64,000 nucleotides of DNA from NCBI GenBank assembly GCA_001599815.1, contig BCIA01000008.1, positions 930,001 to 994,000 on the forward strand. Direction: 5' to 3'. Below, piece after piece: positions 11,812-22,313 of the stretch; the first letter of the stretch is position 1; every line of letters starts with the position of its first letter. The position numbers and the translations under genes are program-made. Below the pieces are notes generated by a model. It was not told where the DNA came from, searched no databases, and was given only the letters and a program-made list of their open reading frames with translations. The DNA comes from Furcasterigmium furcatum (lineage: Eukaryota; Ascomycota; Sordariomycetes; Glomerellales; Plectosphaerellaceae).

Positions 11812-11994
11812 TCAGCTGCGCGGCCTGGAACGAGCTACTCGGCCGGCACATACTTATACGTCGCGCCGGGGCCGGCCTATTTTCATGCCAACCTTAGGTA
11901 TCAGTCACAGTGAGTGAGTGACACACCTCCGCCGCCCGGCACCGTTTGTCCATTCTGTTCTCCCCCGATTCAACCGCAGCCTCACGTGGACAAG

Positions 11995-13432
11995 ATGGGC
12001 GACGAATCCAGCTTTGCGCCGTGTCCTGCACAGTTCCCCATGGCGGCGGGAAAGGCCTCGAAATGCTACTGGATCGATAACTGCCCAATCGGCCTGGATG
12101 AGCAGTTCGCGGCTACGGCCCTCCCGGCGGAAGTGGACATCGCCATCATCGGCTCCGGCATCACGGGCGCCGCGGCAGCGTACAGGCTCTCCCAGAACAG
12201 CCCGGACCTGCGGGTCGCCGTCCTGGAGGCCCGCGGCATCTGCTCAGGCGCCACCGGTCGCAACGGCGGCCACATTGGCCGGCCCGAGGTGTACGGCATC
12301 CGGGAACTGGCGGAGAAGTTCGGCGCGGAGGAAGCACTGCGCGTCCGAGGCGTGGTCTTGCGCAACCGCGACCTGACGGTACAGTGTATCCAAGATCTTG
12401 ATGCCGCCGACAAGGTGGACCTCCGGCTCAACGGCACGATCGTCGTATTCGAGACCAAGGAGGAGCGCCAGATCTTCGAGGAGGATGTCAAGTTCGCCCG
12501 CGGGCTGGGTTACAAGGAGGAATGCTGCATCCTCGAGCAAGCGGAGGTTCTTGAGGTGAGAAAAGAAACTGGTCTGGATCATCAAAGCGCTTCGTGAAGA
12601 CTGACCGCGGGGCTCGACACAGAAAATCACCATCAACCCCGACCACGCCCAGCACGGAGCTGCGTTCCTGGCCAACTGCGGCACCATGTACCCCAGGAAG
12701 TTCGTCAACGTCTTGTTTGAGGCCGCCCTGAAGCGGATGCCCTCGCTCTCTCTCCATCCAAACACACCCGTGTCGGGCGTCTCAAGGCCCGGCGCCAGGT
12801 CTTCGTCTCTCTACACCGTCACCACGGACAAGGGCACGGTCCGTGCCAAGATAGTCCTCCACGCGACAAACGGATATTCGAGCCGCCTGATGCCGGAGCT
12901 CAGGGGCGAGAAGGGCGTTGTGGGCTGCATGGCGCATATGCTCGGGGTGCAGCCACCAAGTACCCAGGAGGAACAGCTCGAGCTCGGCGTCGGGTTCGCC
13001 GACTTCTGGCACTGGATCCAGCAGAGGCCCCAGCGTGGGCCCTTCTTGTACGGCCTCGCGACGGCAGAGCTGTCCAACTACTACGACGACTCTGGCACCC
13101 TGTCCGATGACCATCCGGTAAAAACAGACATGTACAAGCTGCTCGAGAGTATGTTCCCTAAGTGGTTCCCGGAAGGCTCGGCCAAGAAGTGCGTTGATTA
13201 CGACTGGACCGGCATCCAGGGAATGACACATGATGGGGCTAGCATCGTCGGCAGACCAACCAGGGACAGCCCAGGCGAGTTTGTCTCCGTCGGCCACAAT
13301 GGTGAGGGCATGACGAAGTGCTTCACCTGCGCCGGAGTGGTGGTCGATGCCATGCTGGCCCAGCTGCGGGGTGAGGCTGTGGCGGCGCCGGACTGGTTCC
13401 CTCGATCGTACTGGAGAGACGAGGTAGCATGA
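11995..13432 (+). CDS. FAD-dependent amine oxidase, DAO/PuuB type (456 aa)
   Basis: Exon 1 is 11995..12555, the intron 12556..12622 (GTGAGA donor, GACACAG acceptor, phase 0) and exon 2 12623..13432. The frame is open further 5' but without an ATG; the start chosen (MGDESSFAPCPAQFPMAAGK) is the first ATG in frame. The FAD dinucleotide site is VDIAIIGSGITGAAAAYRL (Gly53, 55 and 58), followed by the second-strand Glu in VLEARGICSGATGRNGGHIG. The C-terminal FAD contact is WTGIQGMTHDGASIVGRP and VGHNGEGMTKCF. This is the DAO/DadA fold seen in gamma-glutamylputrescine oxidase and sarcosine oxidase relatives. It should oxidise a secondary or primary amine to imine/aldehyde with H2O2 release. The substrate is unknown. 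The divergent aldehyde dehydrogenase is the natural next step. Confidence 0.9.
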
Positions 13433-13499
13433 CTGTGAGATCTATAGCCGCTGCTACGATGGCCATGGCCACGTCAGTGTAGAGACAATAAAACAATCC

Positions 13500-15816
13500 C
13501 TACAACAACTGGATGCTGAGTTCGAAACACCCGGGAAGGCAGATGCGCGCGTCGGGCCGGCAGAGACCCTGGATGGCGGACAATATCTCTTGGCGATCCC
13601 TCCGCAATCCCAGGGGGCGAAGCACATTGCTGTACGGCCAGCCGTCGTCTGCGAGGCTTGCTGGCGAAGGGACGACAACCCCATGCTCGTCAGCGGACCA
13701 CTGACAGAGGGTCAATGCCGCCAGCGCCTGTTGGTAGTTCGCCGACGACATCACGTCAAGGTCGCTCGCCAAGCTGGCGAGGCAGCTCCGCACGTGTTGT
13801 AACAGTGGCATCTCGAAGCGCGTGCCGTGGACGAAACAATCTAAAACTCGAATGTGGCGTTGGGCAGACTCCATCAGCGCAGCTGGCGCCTCGGTAAAGG
13901 CGTTGGCCTCGCCCGGGTCATGCAGGGGAGGCTGGAATTCTCGCAGTGCAACTGCGGTGATGACGGATGATAGCATTACGAAGAAGGCTGTGGCGGGAGA
14001 CACGACCTGGCAGTCATGTCCAAGGGCAAGTAACACTGGAAGCACCTGGTCAAGGTGAGTACACGGACGACAAATGGCAATACCCCGGTCCCAGCTCACC
14101 TCTCCCAGTAGAATGGCGTGATCCAATGCTGAAAGAAACTCAGGTGTCGCGGCAAGAGTGTCGCTGTTCAGCAAGAGGGAGATGTCTCGATGGACATCTA
14201 ACGAAGCGAAGTCAGCTACGTCGGGGCGTTCCAGCAGGAGAGATCTTCGGCCGTCAAACGTACAAGTCAACATGAAGATGCCGTGCAGCCAGATCATGGC
14301 TTCAGCCTGGTATGCGTGCTCCAGGGACCGGAACTCGAGGAGGCTGGGGGGGAACTGGATGAAGTACATTTCCAAGCCGTCCCGGATCTCGTCTGAGACG
14401 TCTGGGGTGAGCGGTGTCGCTACGACCCTTTCCAGGGGGCTAGATTCGTGGAAGTACTTAGTAGCTGAACTGCGTAGCTATCTACGGGGTGGCTTGGCAG
14501 TTCCAACTCACCGGATCAGGGGGAGAAACATCGCAAAGAAATCAGTTCCCAGTGTGACCGAGGACGGGGTCAGGGCTGAGCCGATGCTCTGCTCGTGAGG
14601 TTGCCGGCCAAAAGGCATGGCCTGGGGAACGTCAACAGCAGCAGACGGTGTGTTGTTGAAGAGGCCGAGGACTCTGATGTACACAATGGGTCAGATAAGA
14701 TGTGCGGAGCGGGGAAACGACCGTCGAACAGCGAGTCTTACGCATTCTGCAGTTGGATGGCCTTGCCTACTCTGCGTCTCGTCCCCGTGGTCAGTACATG
14801 TCGCCGAGCTGAGGGAACGGACAGACTGATTCGCACCTGGTAACAGTGACTCCCTGAGTGGAACTCGGGTCGTGCTCACGGGCCAGATCGTGCCATATCA
14901 ACCCAGCCATCGTGTTCCAACGGAAAGCCATTTCGGCCATGTCGGCCTTGAGGCTCCAGGTGTAGCTGGCGACCACCAGGGTCAGGCACTGGGCGATGCT
15001 GAGGTCCGCGGACTTCCACGCCAGCCGCGGGGTCTGGTTCAGCGCCTCGATGCGCAGGGTGTCGATGAGCAGCTCCACATGCTCGTGCGTGATGGCAGGC
15101 ACAGCCAATACCTGCAACTGGAGTCCCGCGGCGAGAAGAATAAATGCGAGGCCGACAGCATGGGATCCTGACGCGTTGTCTAACAGGGAAGGGGGGGAGA
15201 GGTCGGGTGGGAGGTCCGACAGCAGGTCAAAAATGCCGAGGCCTGCCGACTGCTGTTGCAGCCGTGAGAGGAGGGCACGAGCCGTTTCGGGTTCGAGGCC
15301 GAGCCTAGCCACCTCATCCGAGACCGGGGAGGCGCCATGAATGTCGAGGTACTCGGTGCCGTGCGATGGGCCGTCGGTTTCTTCAGAACGGGCCGGCGAA
15401 GCGGGTGAGGTGCTCGGAGCCTGGGTGTTGTTGTCCGGGCTGTGGTAGAGTCCATTGTCTTGGTTCTCAGGGGTTGTCATTGGGAGATGGTCCATGATGT
15501 TGCTTGGTTCCCCCGATTCTTCGAGACGAAGCTCCGTCTCGGGTGCGGGAAGCGGCGGCGTCGCGACATCCTTGCGCAGCAGGGCGGCTGACTGGTTGCT
15601 TGTGCGGCTACTACGGCGAGGACGGCCTCGTCGGCGGAGGGGCCTCTTCCGGTGGCACTCGGTCTGTAGACGAAGACATCGCGAGCACGGAGCGTCGCCG
15701 TCGCACTGCGTTTTCTACGGAGAATAAGTGTCAGTTGGTGCGGAGCATGAGATGCAGGGAGGGGCGAGTCGGGGCATTCATACTAGGAACCAACATCGAT
15801 CACACGCGTGCGCCAT
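13500..15816 (-). CDS. Zn(II)2Cys6 transcription factor (670 aa)
   Basis: Four exons on the minus strand: 15816..15784, 15714..14837, 14673..14512 and 14439..13500. The first exon encodes only 11 residues (MAHACDRCWFL); splicing adds KTQCDGDAPCSRC and completes a perfect zinc cluster, with Cys5, 8, 15, 21, 24 and 31 spaced C-x2-C-x6-C-x5-C-x2-C-x6-C. A basic Arg-rich linker follows. The middle-homology (fungal trans) domain is visible in FFAMFLPLIRPLERV and in AYQAEAMIWLHGIFMLT. The last intron uses a TACTAAG branch, which fixes its acceptor at 14440. The 163-bp intron before it is longer than usual but keeps phase. It is divergent from a second regulator and embedded among amine/amide catabolic genes, so pathway control is likely. 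It should be nuclear. Confidence 0.85.
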
Positions 15817-16178
15817 GGGCTTTGGACCGGCGGGTCGGCTGCCATAGAGGGAGGAGTTGTTGAGGGGAGGTTGTCGGGGGAAAGTTGTCGTGAGGAGTTC
15901 AAGCTGTCGAGGGGCAGGAGTTGTTAGTGGAAGAGTTCCATGTTAGTGGATGGGGTAGGGTGTGCTATCGAGGTACTACCCAGGTAGCTCGGGTCGCTGT
16001 AGCTTATCTAAGAAAGTGGAGGTCCAGGGGATGACTTCACACGCTTGGAGCTATCGATGTACCCATCCAATGTACCTATCTCCAACCTTAGGTGATCACC
16101 TAGTGAGTTCTCCCTCCCAGTCACCTTCCTATCCAACTGCCCGAACTCCAACCACCAGATTGACAGCACGCCGCGGCG
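15817..16178. promoter_or_regulatory. Shared divergent promoter of the two regulators
   Basis: These 362 bp lie between two transcription factor genes facing away from each other. A 14-bp perfect palindrome sits at 16089 to 16102. No zinc-cluster exon for the right-hand gene is found here. Confidence 0.5.
16089..16102. promoter_or_regulatory. Perfect 14-bp palindrome TAGGTGATCACCTA
   Basis: The sequence is fully self-complementary and lies 77 bp before the start codon of the right-hand regulator. It could be a site for autoregulation or for another dimeric regulator. No function is shown. Confidence 0.4.
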
Positions 16179-17602
16179 ATGAGCGGCACCGGCATGCGAC
16201 CCTCGGTCGCAGCAGGCTCAACACCGGGGTTGAGCTTGCCCGACTCTCTTGCGCCCGCTTGGAATTCAGGCCCCCTCCTCACCGGGGAGGAGTATCAGAA
16301 GCTCTGCCGAGGTTCGTTCGCCTCCCGGTGCGCAAGTGCAGGACGGACATCGCGATCTTACGGACACTCTCAGTCATCCGACGAAGCAGACGCGCCCTGG
16401 TCGCCGTCGACAGGTCAGCGCCGTCGTTCCTGCGCATGATCCTGCCGCTGTGCCTGCAGTCGGCGTCAATCCGCCACGGACTGCTCTCGCTCAGCTCCAG
16501 CTCGTCGGAACGCTCATCAACCGACCTATATCACTATCACATGGCGCTGTCTCAGCTCCGCGACGACATCAACGCAGCCAGGGTGCACGACCTCAACATG
16601 GAATGGGTCATACGCCTGCTTGCATCGTCGCTGGTGCTCAGCATCTTCACCCTCGGCCAGTGTGACAACTGCTCGGTGCAGCACATCCGCGGGATGATCA
16701 GCATCATTCGGATGACAGACCAGGCCAGCCTCGCCTCCTCATCCCTCGGGCGCTTTCTCATGGGCGCCGGCTCATATCAGGACATCTCCGCCTTCTGGCT
16801 CGGCCGGCAGCACCCCTCGCAGAAGGCCTGGTTATCGTGGATGTCGCATCGTGTCTCGCGCAGCACGGACGGGGAGCTGACCGCCTTGGAAAACATGATG
16901 GGATACCCTGAGACGCTCATCACCATCATAGCAGGCGTGTCCGAGATGGCCGAGGAAAACGTGCACGCCGTCCTCCGCCAGACGAGCCAGCCCGGCAGAC
17001 CTGGTGCATCGACAGCTGAAGCCGATGACGCTCTTCAGAACTCATCAAACAGCAGTTGCGGATCGTTCAACGAGCTTGAGGGCACGCTGACGCGGTGGGT
17101 CATGCCGCCAACGCCCCCCAACATGTCGCCGGTCGCCGGGCTCACGATACGGACCGCCTGGGAGACGTTCCGACTCGCCACCTTCCTCTTCATGTGGAGA
17201 GGTCTGGGGTTCGACTCGAACCTCATGGAGCCCATTCGAGAAGACAGGCAGCACCTGGCGTCCAGCTACGTCGTTCGGATCGTCTCCAACTGCCGCGCCA
17301 TTCTGCAGACGGGTTCCATGTCGCGAACTCCGGTCGGCAACGCTCTCCTGTGGCCCTTGGTGGTCGCGGGGTGCGAGTGCCAGACGGGCAAGGATGAAGA
17401 TTGTATCCTGGATATGCTCCATAGCCTTCGGCAGCTCTACTCAATGGAGCATCCCATCGCCGTGAAAGAAGCGCTCCAGAAGCTCTGGGCCGCAAGGCGG
17501 TCAAGATCCGGACAGGAACAAACAGCGACCGGCATGCCGACGACGCACTTAACCTTGAACCAGATCGTCACAGGCATGGGAATGACCATTGCGCTCCTCT
17601 GA
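16179..17602 (+). CDS. Fungal-specific transcription factor without a DNA-binding domain (453 aa)
   Basis: Exon 1 is 16179..16311 and exon 2 16374..17602. The 62-bp intron (donor GTTCGT, branch CTTAC, acceptor CTCAG) joins LTGEEYQKLCR to VIRRSRRALVAVDRSAPSFL; only this join makes the start of a Fungal_trans_2 domain. The domain then shows LRMILPLCLQSASIRHGLLS, a helix-rich middle (MEWVIRLLASSLVLSIFTL) and the WETFRLATFLFMWRG segment. No Zn(II)2Cys6 motif is encoded, and none is found upstream before the divergent regulator. It may work as a co-regulator, perhaps as a partner of the zinc-cluster protein it is divergent from. A missed upstream exon is the main alternative. Confidence 0.75.
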
Positions 17603-17986
17603 GACGAACCAATACCGGTGTGCCTCGTATTGGTCGAATGGCCGGATCTCCTCCCCTCGCGACCTCGGCCCTCCGTTGCGACCGACACGCGCCAAAATAA
17701 TACACCGTCGGGCATTTTACGGGCTGGCGACCGACCTTCCCGCGGCGTCCGGCGCGCCCCACGTCTGTCTGCCCTGTTCCGCGGGTGTTCGTCCGGGAGG
17801 ACTCCCCCATTGCTTTGCAACGCCGTATCTCTGGTTCTTTCAAAGCTCCAGCGACATTTGCTCCTGTTGTCTGCCATCTTCCGGTTCGGGTGCCAGACGA
17901 GCAGGAACCGCCACCTTTTCTCAGACAAGTTTGGCCCAGTGCCCCTTTCCTTGGCTGCCTTGCCGTGCCGTGCAAGAAGCAGAAAC
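17603..17986. other. Intergenic stretch before the amidase
   Basis: The amidase reading frame stays open through this region but has no upstream ATG that adds a conserved segment. The stretch is CT-rich towards its end, as in fungal 5' leaders, so I treat it as promoter and leader. Confidence 0.4.
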
Positions 17987-19777
17987 ATGACGATCGTCCG
18001 ACCAGTCCCTGGCGGCTCAACTCCCCCCGGATGGGAAGATATCGTGGCCGCAAAGCATCACGAACGAGATCGGATCATTGGGTCCTGGTCACTCCGCACC
18101 TTGGGCCATGTCGTCCCAAACTTGCCGGAGCCGAACGTCACCAACGTTGTCCAATGGCCCTTGGAAGCGGGACATCTGAACGCTCAGCAGATCGAGATCA
18201 CGAATTCGACCCCCAGTCAGCTCCTTGGGAAGCTGGCCGCCGGAGCATGGTCGGCCACGGATGTCCTTCTGGCCTTCATCGCCCGAACGGTCTTCGCTCA
18301 TCACCTTACCAACCCTCTGACCGACCCGATGTTCGAGCAGGGTCTGGCTCAGGCGCGCTGGCTGGACGCTCATTTTGAGAAGACTGGCAAGCCCGTTGGG
18401 CCACTCCACGGGCTGCCCATCAGTGTGAAAGACGTCATGAACATCGAAGGCATGGCCACCACGATCGGATACGTTGCCCGCGCTGATGCCAAGCCGCCGC
18501 ACACGGATGAGCTGATCGTCCGGCTTCATTCGGCGGGGGCAGTGTTCTACTGCAAGACCAACGTGCCGCAGTCACTCATGTCTGGCGAGTGCAGTAATTT
18601 CCTGTTCGGCAGGACATCTACACCACACAACACTCGGCTATCCGCAGGGGGCTCAAGTGGCGGCGAGGGCTCCCTCATCGCGCTGGGGGGTAGTCCTCTC
18701 GGGATCGGGACTGATATTGCTGGCTCCATTCGCACGCCTGCCAATTTCAACGGCATCTACGGCCTCTGTCCGACCTTTGGTCGCCTTCCAAGCCACGACG
18801 CCGAACAATCATCGGCTACATACATGATCAGGGGCGTTGCCGGGCCCTTGTCGAGAAGCATTGACGGACTGGAAGTATATGTCCAGGCCGTCTTGTCCTT
18901 GAATCCCTGGGAGTGGGATGCAGCGTGCGAACGGCTTCCATGGGACGATTCAGCGTACCAGGAAATCCTGCGCCTCGGCCTCGGCGGCGGCGGCCGTCTT
19001 GCCATCGGCATGATCGCGAATGACGGCGTCGCCACCCCTCATCCTCCAATACAGCGCGGCATAAGGGAAGTCACCGCTGCTCTCGAGCGCATGGGTGTCG
19101 AAGTGGTTGACGTCGAGCTGTTTGACGGGACCGAAGATATGTGGAACATGATGATGGCGGTTTTCAACGCGACTGGTGGCAAAGAAGTCCGGGACCTGGT
19201 CGCCCAGTCTGGCGAGCCGCTGATTGAGGAGATCAGCCTCGGCGGCCCCGACGACGCGATGACCGCCGCGCAACTGCTGCGCCATGGTCGCCAGATCCTG
19301 AAGCTCAGGGAGCGCATCTTGAAGAAGTGGCAGGAAACCCGATCGCTGACGCACACCGGCCGGCCCGTCGACCTGTTCGTGCTGCCGTCCGGGTGCCATG
19401 TAGCGCCACCCCACGGTACCATGAATTACTGGCTTTACGAGGCCATCTCCAACCTCCTTGACTGGACCTGTGCCACCATCCCCGTCGGTAGGGTGACGCC
19501 CGAGAAGGACCCCAAGCCCGACCCGGGCGGCAACTTCAAGCCGCTTTCGGACTTTGACCGGCAGAACTGGCCTCTCTGTAAGTCGCACCTGGAGACCTAC
19601 GCAACCTGGGACCAAGCACGCGAGACCCTACTGACCGAGGACACCTGCGCACTAGATTCTCCCGAGAAATATGCAGACGCTCCCATATGCCTCCAGGTTC
19701 TCGGATCGCGGTTCTCGGAAGAGAAGGTTTTGGCTGGATTGAGAGTTATAGAAGCTGCTCTAGAAGCTTCTCAATAA
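17987..19777 (+). CDS. Amidase-signature family hydrolase (596 aa)
   Basis: A single exon from ATG 17987 (MTIVRPVPGGSTPPGWEDIV) to TAA. The Ser-cisSer-Lys triad is complete: Lys148 in GLPISVKDVMN, Ser223 in SAGGSSGGEG and Ser247 in GTDIAGSIRTPA. The spacing of 75 and 24 residues is the same as in fatty acid amide hydrolase. The length and the FAAH-like GNFKPLSDFD region towards the C-terminus fit fungal acetamidase/FAAH-type enzymes. It should hydrolyse an amide to acid plus amine or ammonia. No signal peptide is seen. It lies between the regulator pair and the aminotransferase gene, so it may release the amine from an N-acyl precursor or remove a gamma-glutamyl or acyl group late in the pathway; this is inference. 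Confidence 0.92.
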   Translation: MTIVRPVPGGSTPPGWEDIVAAKHHERDRIIGSWSLRTLGHVVPNLPEPNVTNVVQWPLEAGHLNAQQIEITNSTPSQLLGKLAAGAWSATDVLLAFIARTVFAHHLTNPLTDPMFEQGLAQARWLDAHFEKTGKPVGPLHGLPISVKDVMNIEGMATTIGYVARADAKPPHTDELIVRLHSAGAVFYCKTNVPQSLMSGECSNFLFGRTSTPHNTRLSAGGSSGGEGSLIALGGSPLGIGTDIAGSIRTPANFNGIYGLCPTFGRLPSHDAEQSSATYMIRGVAGPLSRSIDGLEVYVQAVLSLNPWEWDAACERLPWDDSAYQEILRLGLGGGGRLAIGMIANDGVATPHPPIQRGIREVTAALERMGVEVVDVELFDGTEDMWNMMMAVFNATGGKEVRDLVAQSGEPLIEEISLGGPDDAMTAAQLLRHGRQILKLRERILKKWQETRSLTHTGRPVDLFVLPSGCHVAPPHGTMNYWLYEAISNLLDWTCATIPVGRVTPEKDPKPDPGGNFKPLSDFDRQNWPLCKSHLETYATWDQARETLLTEDTCALDSPEKYADAPICLQVLGSRFSEEKVLAGLRVIEAALEASQ

Positions 19778-20186
19778 AACACGGAGATTTCTGGTCATCA
19801 CATTGCCTCGCCCATGTCACATTTCACGTCGTAGTCGCCTAGTCGGTGCCATGTCCAATTTTCCGACTCTTCAACGACCACTATGCAGGTCGATTATATG
19901 CACTGATGAGATATTCTCGATGATTTGGTCAACACTAGATACGAGGCGGCCTGGGATCCGGCGGAGACGAGGGCGCTATTATCAAGGCGGCTCACCTTTC
20001 TGGCGTATTCGTCCGACGGCCTTTTCTTATGAGTGGGTCACGTCACGAAGGACCGGACAGGTTGGTGGCATTTATTATCCGGGTACGTTCCATTACTCCA
20101 TCCCCGAGGGACTTGTCGGAGTCACTGTTCTTATCATATCTGCCCCATTTTGGCATTGTTCGGTGATACCTCTTGTCCCGAACAAG
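19778..20186. other. Intergenic stretch
   Basis: These 0.4 kb between the amidase stop and the start of the cupin-aminotransferase gene probably hold its promoter. I see no gene or repeat. Confidence 0.35.
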
Positions 20187-22055
20187 ATGTCCCCCACGTC
20201 GAAGCCCAGCGTTGTCGTGTACCACGATGTGGGCGCCCTGAAACCAGAGACTGTGTACGAGACAGGCGCCTACAGCGACCTGGTCGGGTCACGGTATGTC
20301 GACATTCTTCACTAGGTGGTTGCAGAGCCACTTTGACGCCCCCTGGTACTATTGGAGGCTGATGGGTGGACTTTGCAATGACTAGATCGGACGAGGCAGC
20401 GCCCATCGTTGCCGGTATTTGGGATCTGTTCGACCGCAAGGACCCTGATCAGGTGTATGAGGCGGAATGGGATGAGATGAAATATGTTATCAAAGGCGAG
20501 ACTATCCCGGCTGTTTACTCCGCGAAGGCCCGAGCTGACCTGACACGCGCGTCGCAGGCACAGCGGTGATCAAGGACGAACACAGTCAACAGAGTCACAT
20601 GCTGAAGCCCGGGTCGATGCTGTGGATTCCCAAGGGATCCAAAGCTGCATTTGCCTCCTCTCGCGACTTCACGACCATCTACGTCGAGCAGCGCCCCGGC
20701 GAGGGGTCGTTCCAGACCGGCTTCAGGGCCACGGAGCCCAGTGCGTACCAGTCCAAGCTGACCGGGCTCATCGAGCGATTCGTCGCCGAGAACCCGGGTT
20801 CCCGAGTCGCTCATGAGCGCTCTCTCCAGATCCTCGCCGGCGGCAACACACGCGCGGTCCTCCACGGCGACCCATTCCCCCTGGTCGTCGAAGGCGGCGA
20901 CGGCGCGTACGTCACATCTGTCGACGGGAGGAAATACCTCGACCTGGTCTGCGATTTTTCGGCTGGGTTTTACGGGCACTCGCACCCGGCGCTCGCCGCG
21001 GCCGTCTCGCGAGCAGCCGCCAGCGGCTTCAGTCTCGGTGCCATGACGCGGAGGGAGGCCGAGCTGGGCGAGCGCGTCAGGCAGCGGTTCGCGAGCATGG
21101 AGAGAATCAGGTTCTGCAACTCGGGCACCGAGGCCAACACCTTCGCGCTGGCTACGGCCATGGAGTTCACCAAGCGCACCAAGGTCAGTCGTAGTGAAGC
21201 CTAGGCTCTTGCCCTCCGGTGATGATATCCCCCCCGGGCAGCATGCTGACACCGGCCCGACTCGCGCAGATTCTCGTCTTTGACAACGGATACCATGGCG
21301 GAACGTTGAGCTTCGGCTCGAGGACGAACGCACTGAACTTGCCTCATGATTTCGTCTTCGGTGCCTACAACAGCATCGAGGCCACGCGGCCGCATATATC
21401 CGCGGACCTAGCCGCCATCATCGTCGAGCCCATGCAGTCCGCCGGCGGGCAGGCCCCGGCGACAAGGGAGTTCCTCGAGTTCTTGCGCCAGGCAGCCAAC
21501 GTCACTGGCGCCTTGCTCATCTTCGACGAGGTCGTGACATCCCGGCTGCACATCAACGGCATTCAGGGGCTTCACGGCATCAAGCCAGACATGACCACCC
21601 TGGGGAAGTATCTCGGCGGGGGCCTCCCCTTCGGGGCCTTCGGCGGCCGGTCCGACATCATGGCGCTCTTCGATCCCGGGCGTCTGAGCCACTCGGGGAC
21701 CTTCAACAACAACGCATTCACCATGTCCGCCGCCCTCGCCGCGGCAGACCTGGTCACCGAGGACGAGATCTCCCGACTCAACCGGCTCGGCGACGACATC
21801 CGCGCCAGGACGGCCGAGGCTTGCGCGGCAGTCGGATTTTCCGGCCTTCAGGTCACCGGTTTCGGAAGCGCGATCGGCTTCCACTTCGGAGGCCCCGAGG
21901 CCAAGGTGCTCCTGGAGTGCTTCTACTTCCACATGTTGAGCAGCGGTCTCCACGTCGGACGTCGCGGCTTCGCCTTCCTGTGCCTGGCCCACACGGACGC
22001 ACATGTTCAGCAGTACGCGGAGGCGCTGGGTGCGTTCCTTAGAAGTATCACATAG
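20187..22055 (+). CDS. EutQ-like cupin fused to class III aminotransferase (542 aa)
   Basis: Exons are 20187..20293, 20386..20495, 20558..21183 and 21270..22055. The second intron (20496..20557) is GC-AG. With it the cupin reads EMKYVIKGTAVIKDEHSQQ and then KPGSMLWIPKGS, the EutQ pattern; no GT donor in the area keeps frame. Residues 1 to about 120 are this cupin. From about residue 150 a class III PLP aminotransferase/glutamate-1-semialdehyde aminomutase follows: NSGTEANTFAL, ILVFDNGYHGGTLSF, LLIFDEVVTSR and the Schiff-base lysine Lys394 in TTLGKYLGGGLPFGAFGG. The enzyme probably moves an amino group from an omega-amino acid or amine-derived substrate. The cupin may shield or bind a substrate. 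Its position beside an amidase, two FAD oxidases and a permease supports amine catabolism. Confidence 0.88.
20496..20557 (+). other. Probable GC-AG intron
   Basis: The intron begins GCGAGA after AAAG, has a GAGCTGACC branch site and ends GTCGCAG. Its 62-bp length restores the frame between the two cupin halves. A GT donor 17 bases downstream (GTTTAC) gives the wrong phase with either nearby acceptor. Confidence 0.65.
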
Positions 22056-22313
22056 AATTAGACTAGTAAGTGACTTTTCTCTGTGTATGAGGCGCGCGTC
22101 GCATAACACAGGCGGTGACTCGTCCGAGTGCCGCGAATGCCGCGCGCACCACTACTAGAGGCAGAGATATTCACGGAAAACGGACAATAAGAGCAAAGAG
22201 CCAGGGCACCGTAGAAAGCTTGAACGTGTATAAGTCGTCTTCTACTCTATTCTTGCCCCATGAAGCCTTAGATGAATAAAGAAGGGTTGCTACGTTGCCG
22301 AATTACTCTAGAG

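Larger units (their letters stand above)
11419..11994. promoter_or_regulatory. Shared divergent promoter of aldehyde dehydrogenase and FAD oxidase
   Basis: This 576-bp non-coding region separates two genes that face away from each other. It contains several copies of GGACTA, two of them in perfect inverted repeats (listed separately), and a TATA-like stretch near 11860. Common control of both genes is the simplest reading. Confidence 0.6.

Noticed and set aside
15962..16373. Upstream extension of the regulator frame (MLSRYYPGSSGR...)
   Set aside because: It would ignore the intron at 16312 to 16373, begins with a non-ATG-supported region inside the shared promoter and has no family-like sequence; the ATG at 16179 with splicing gives the conserved domain entry.
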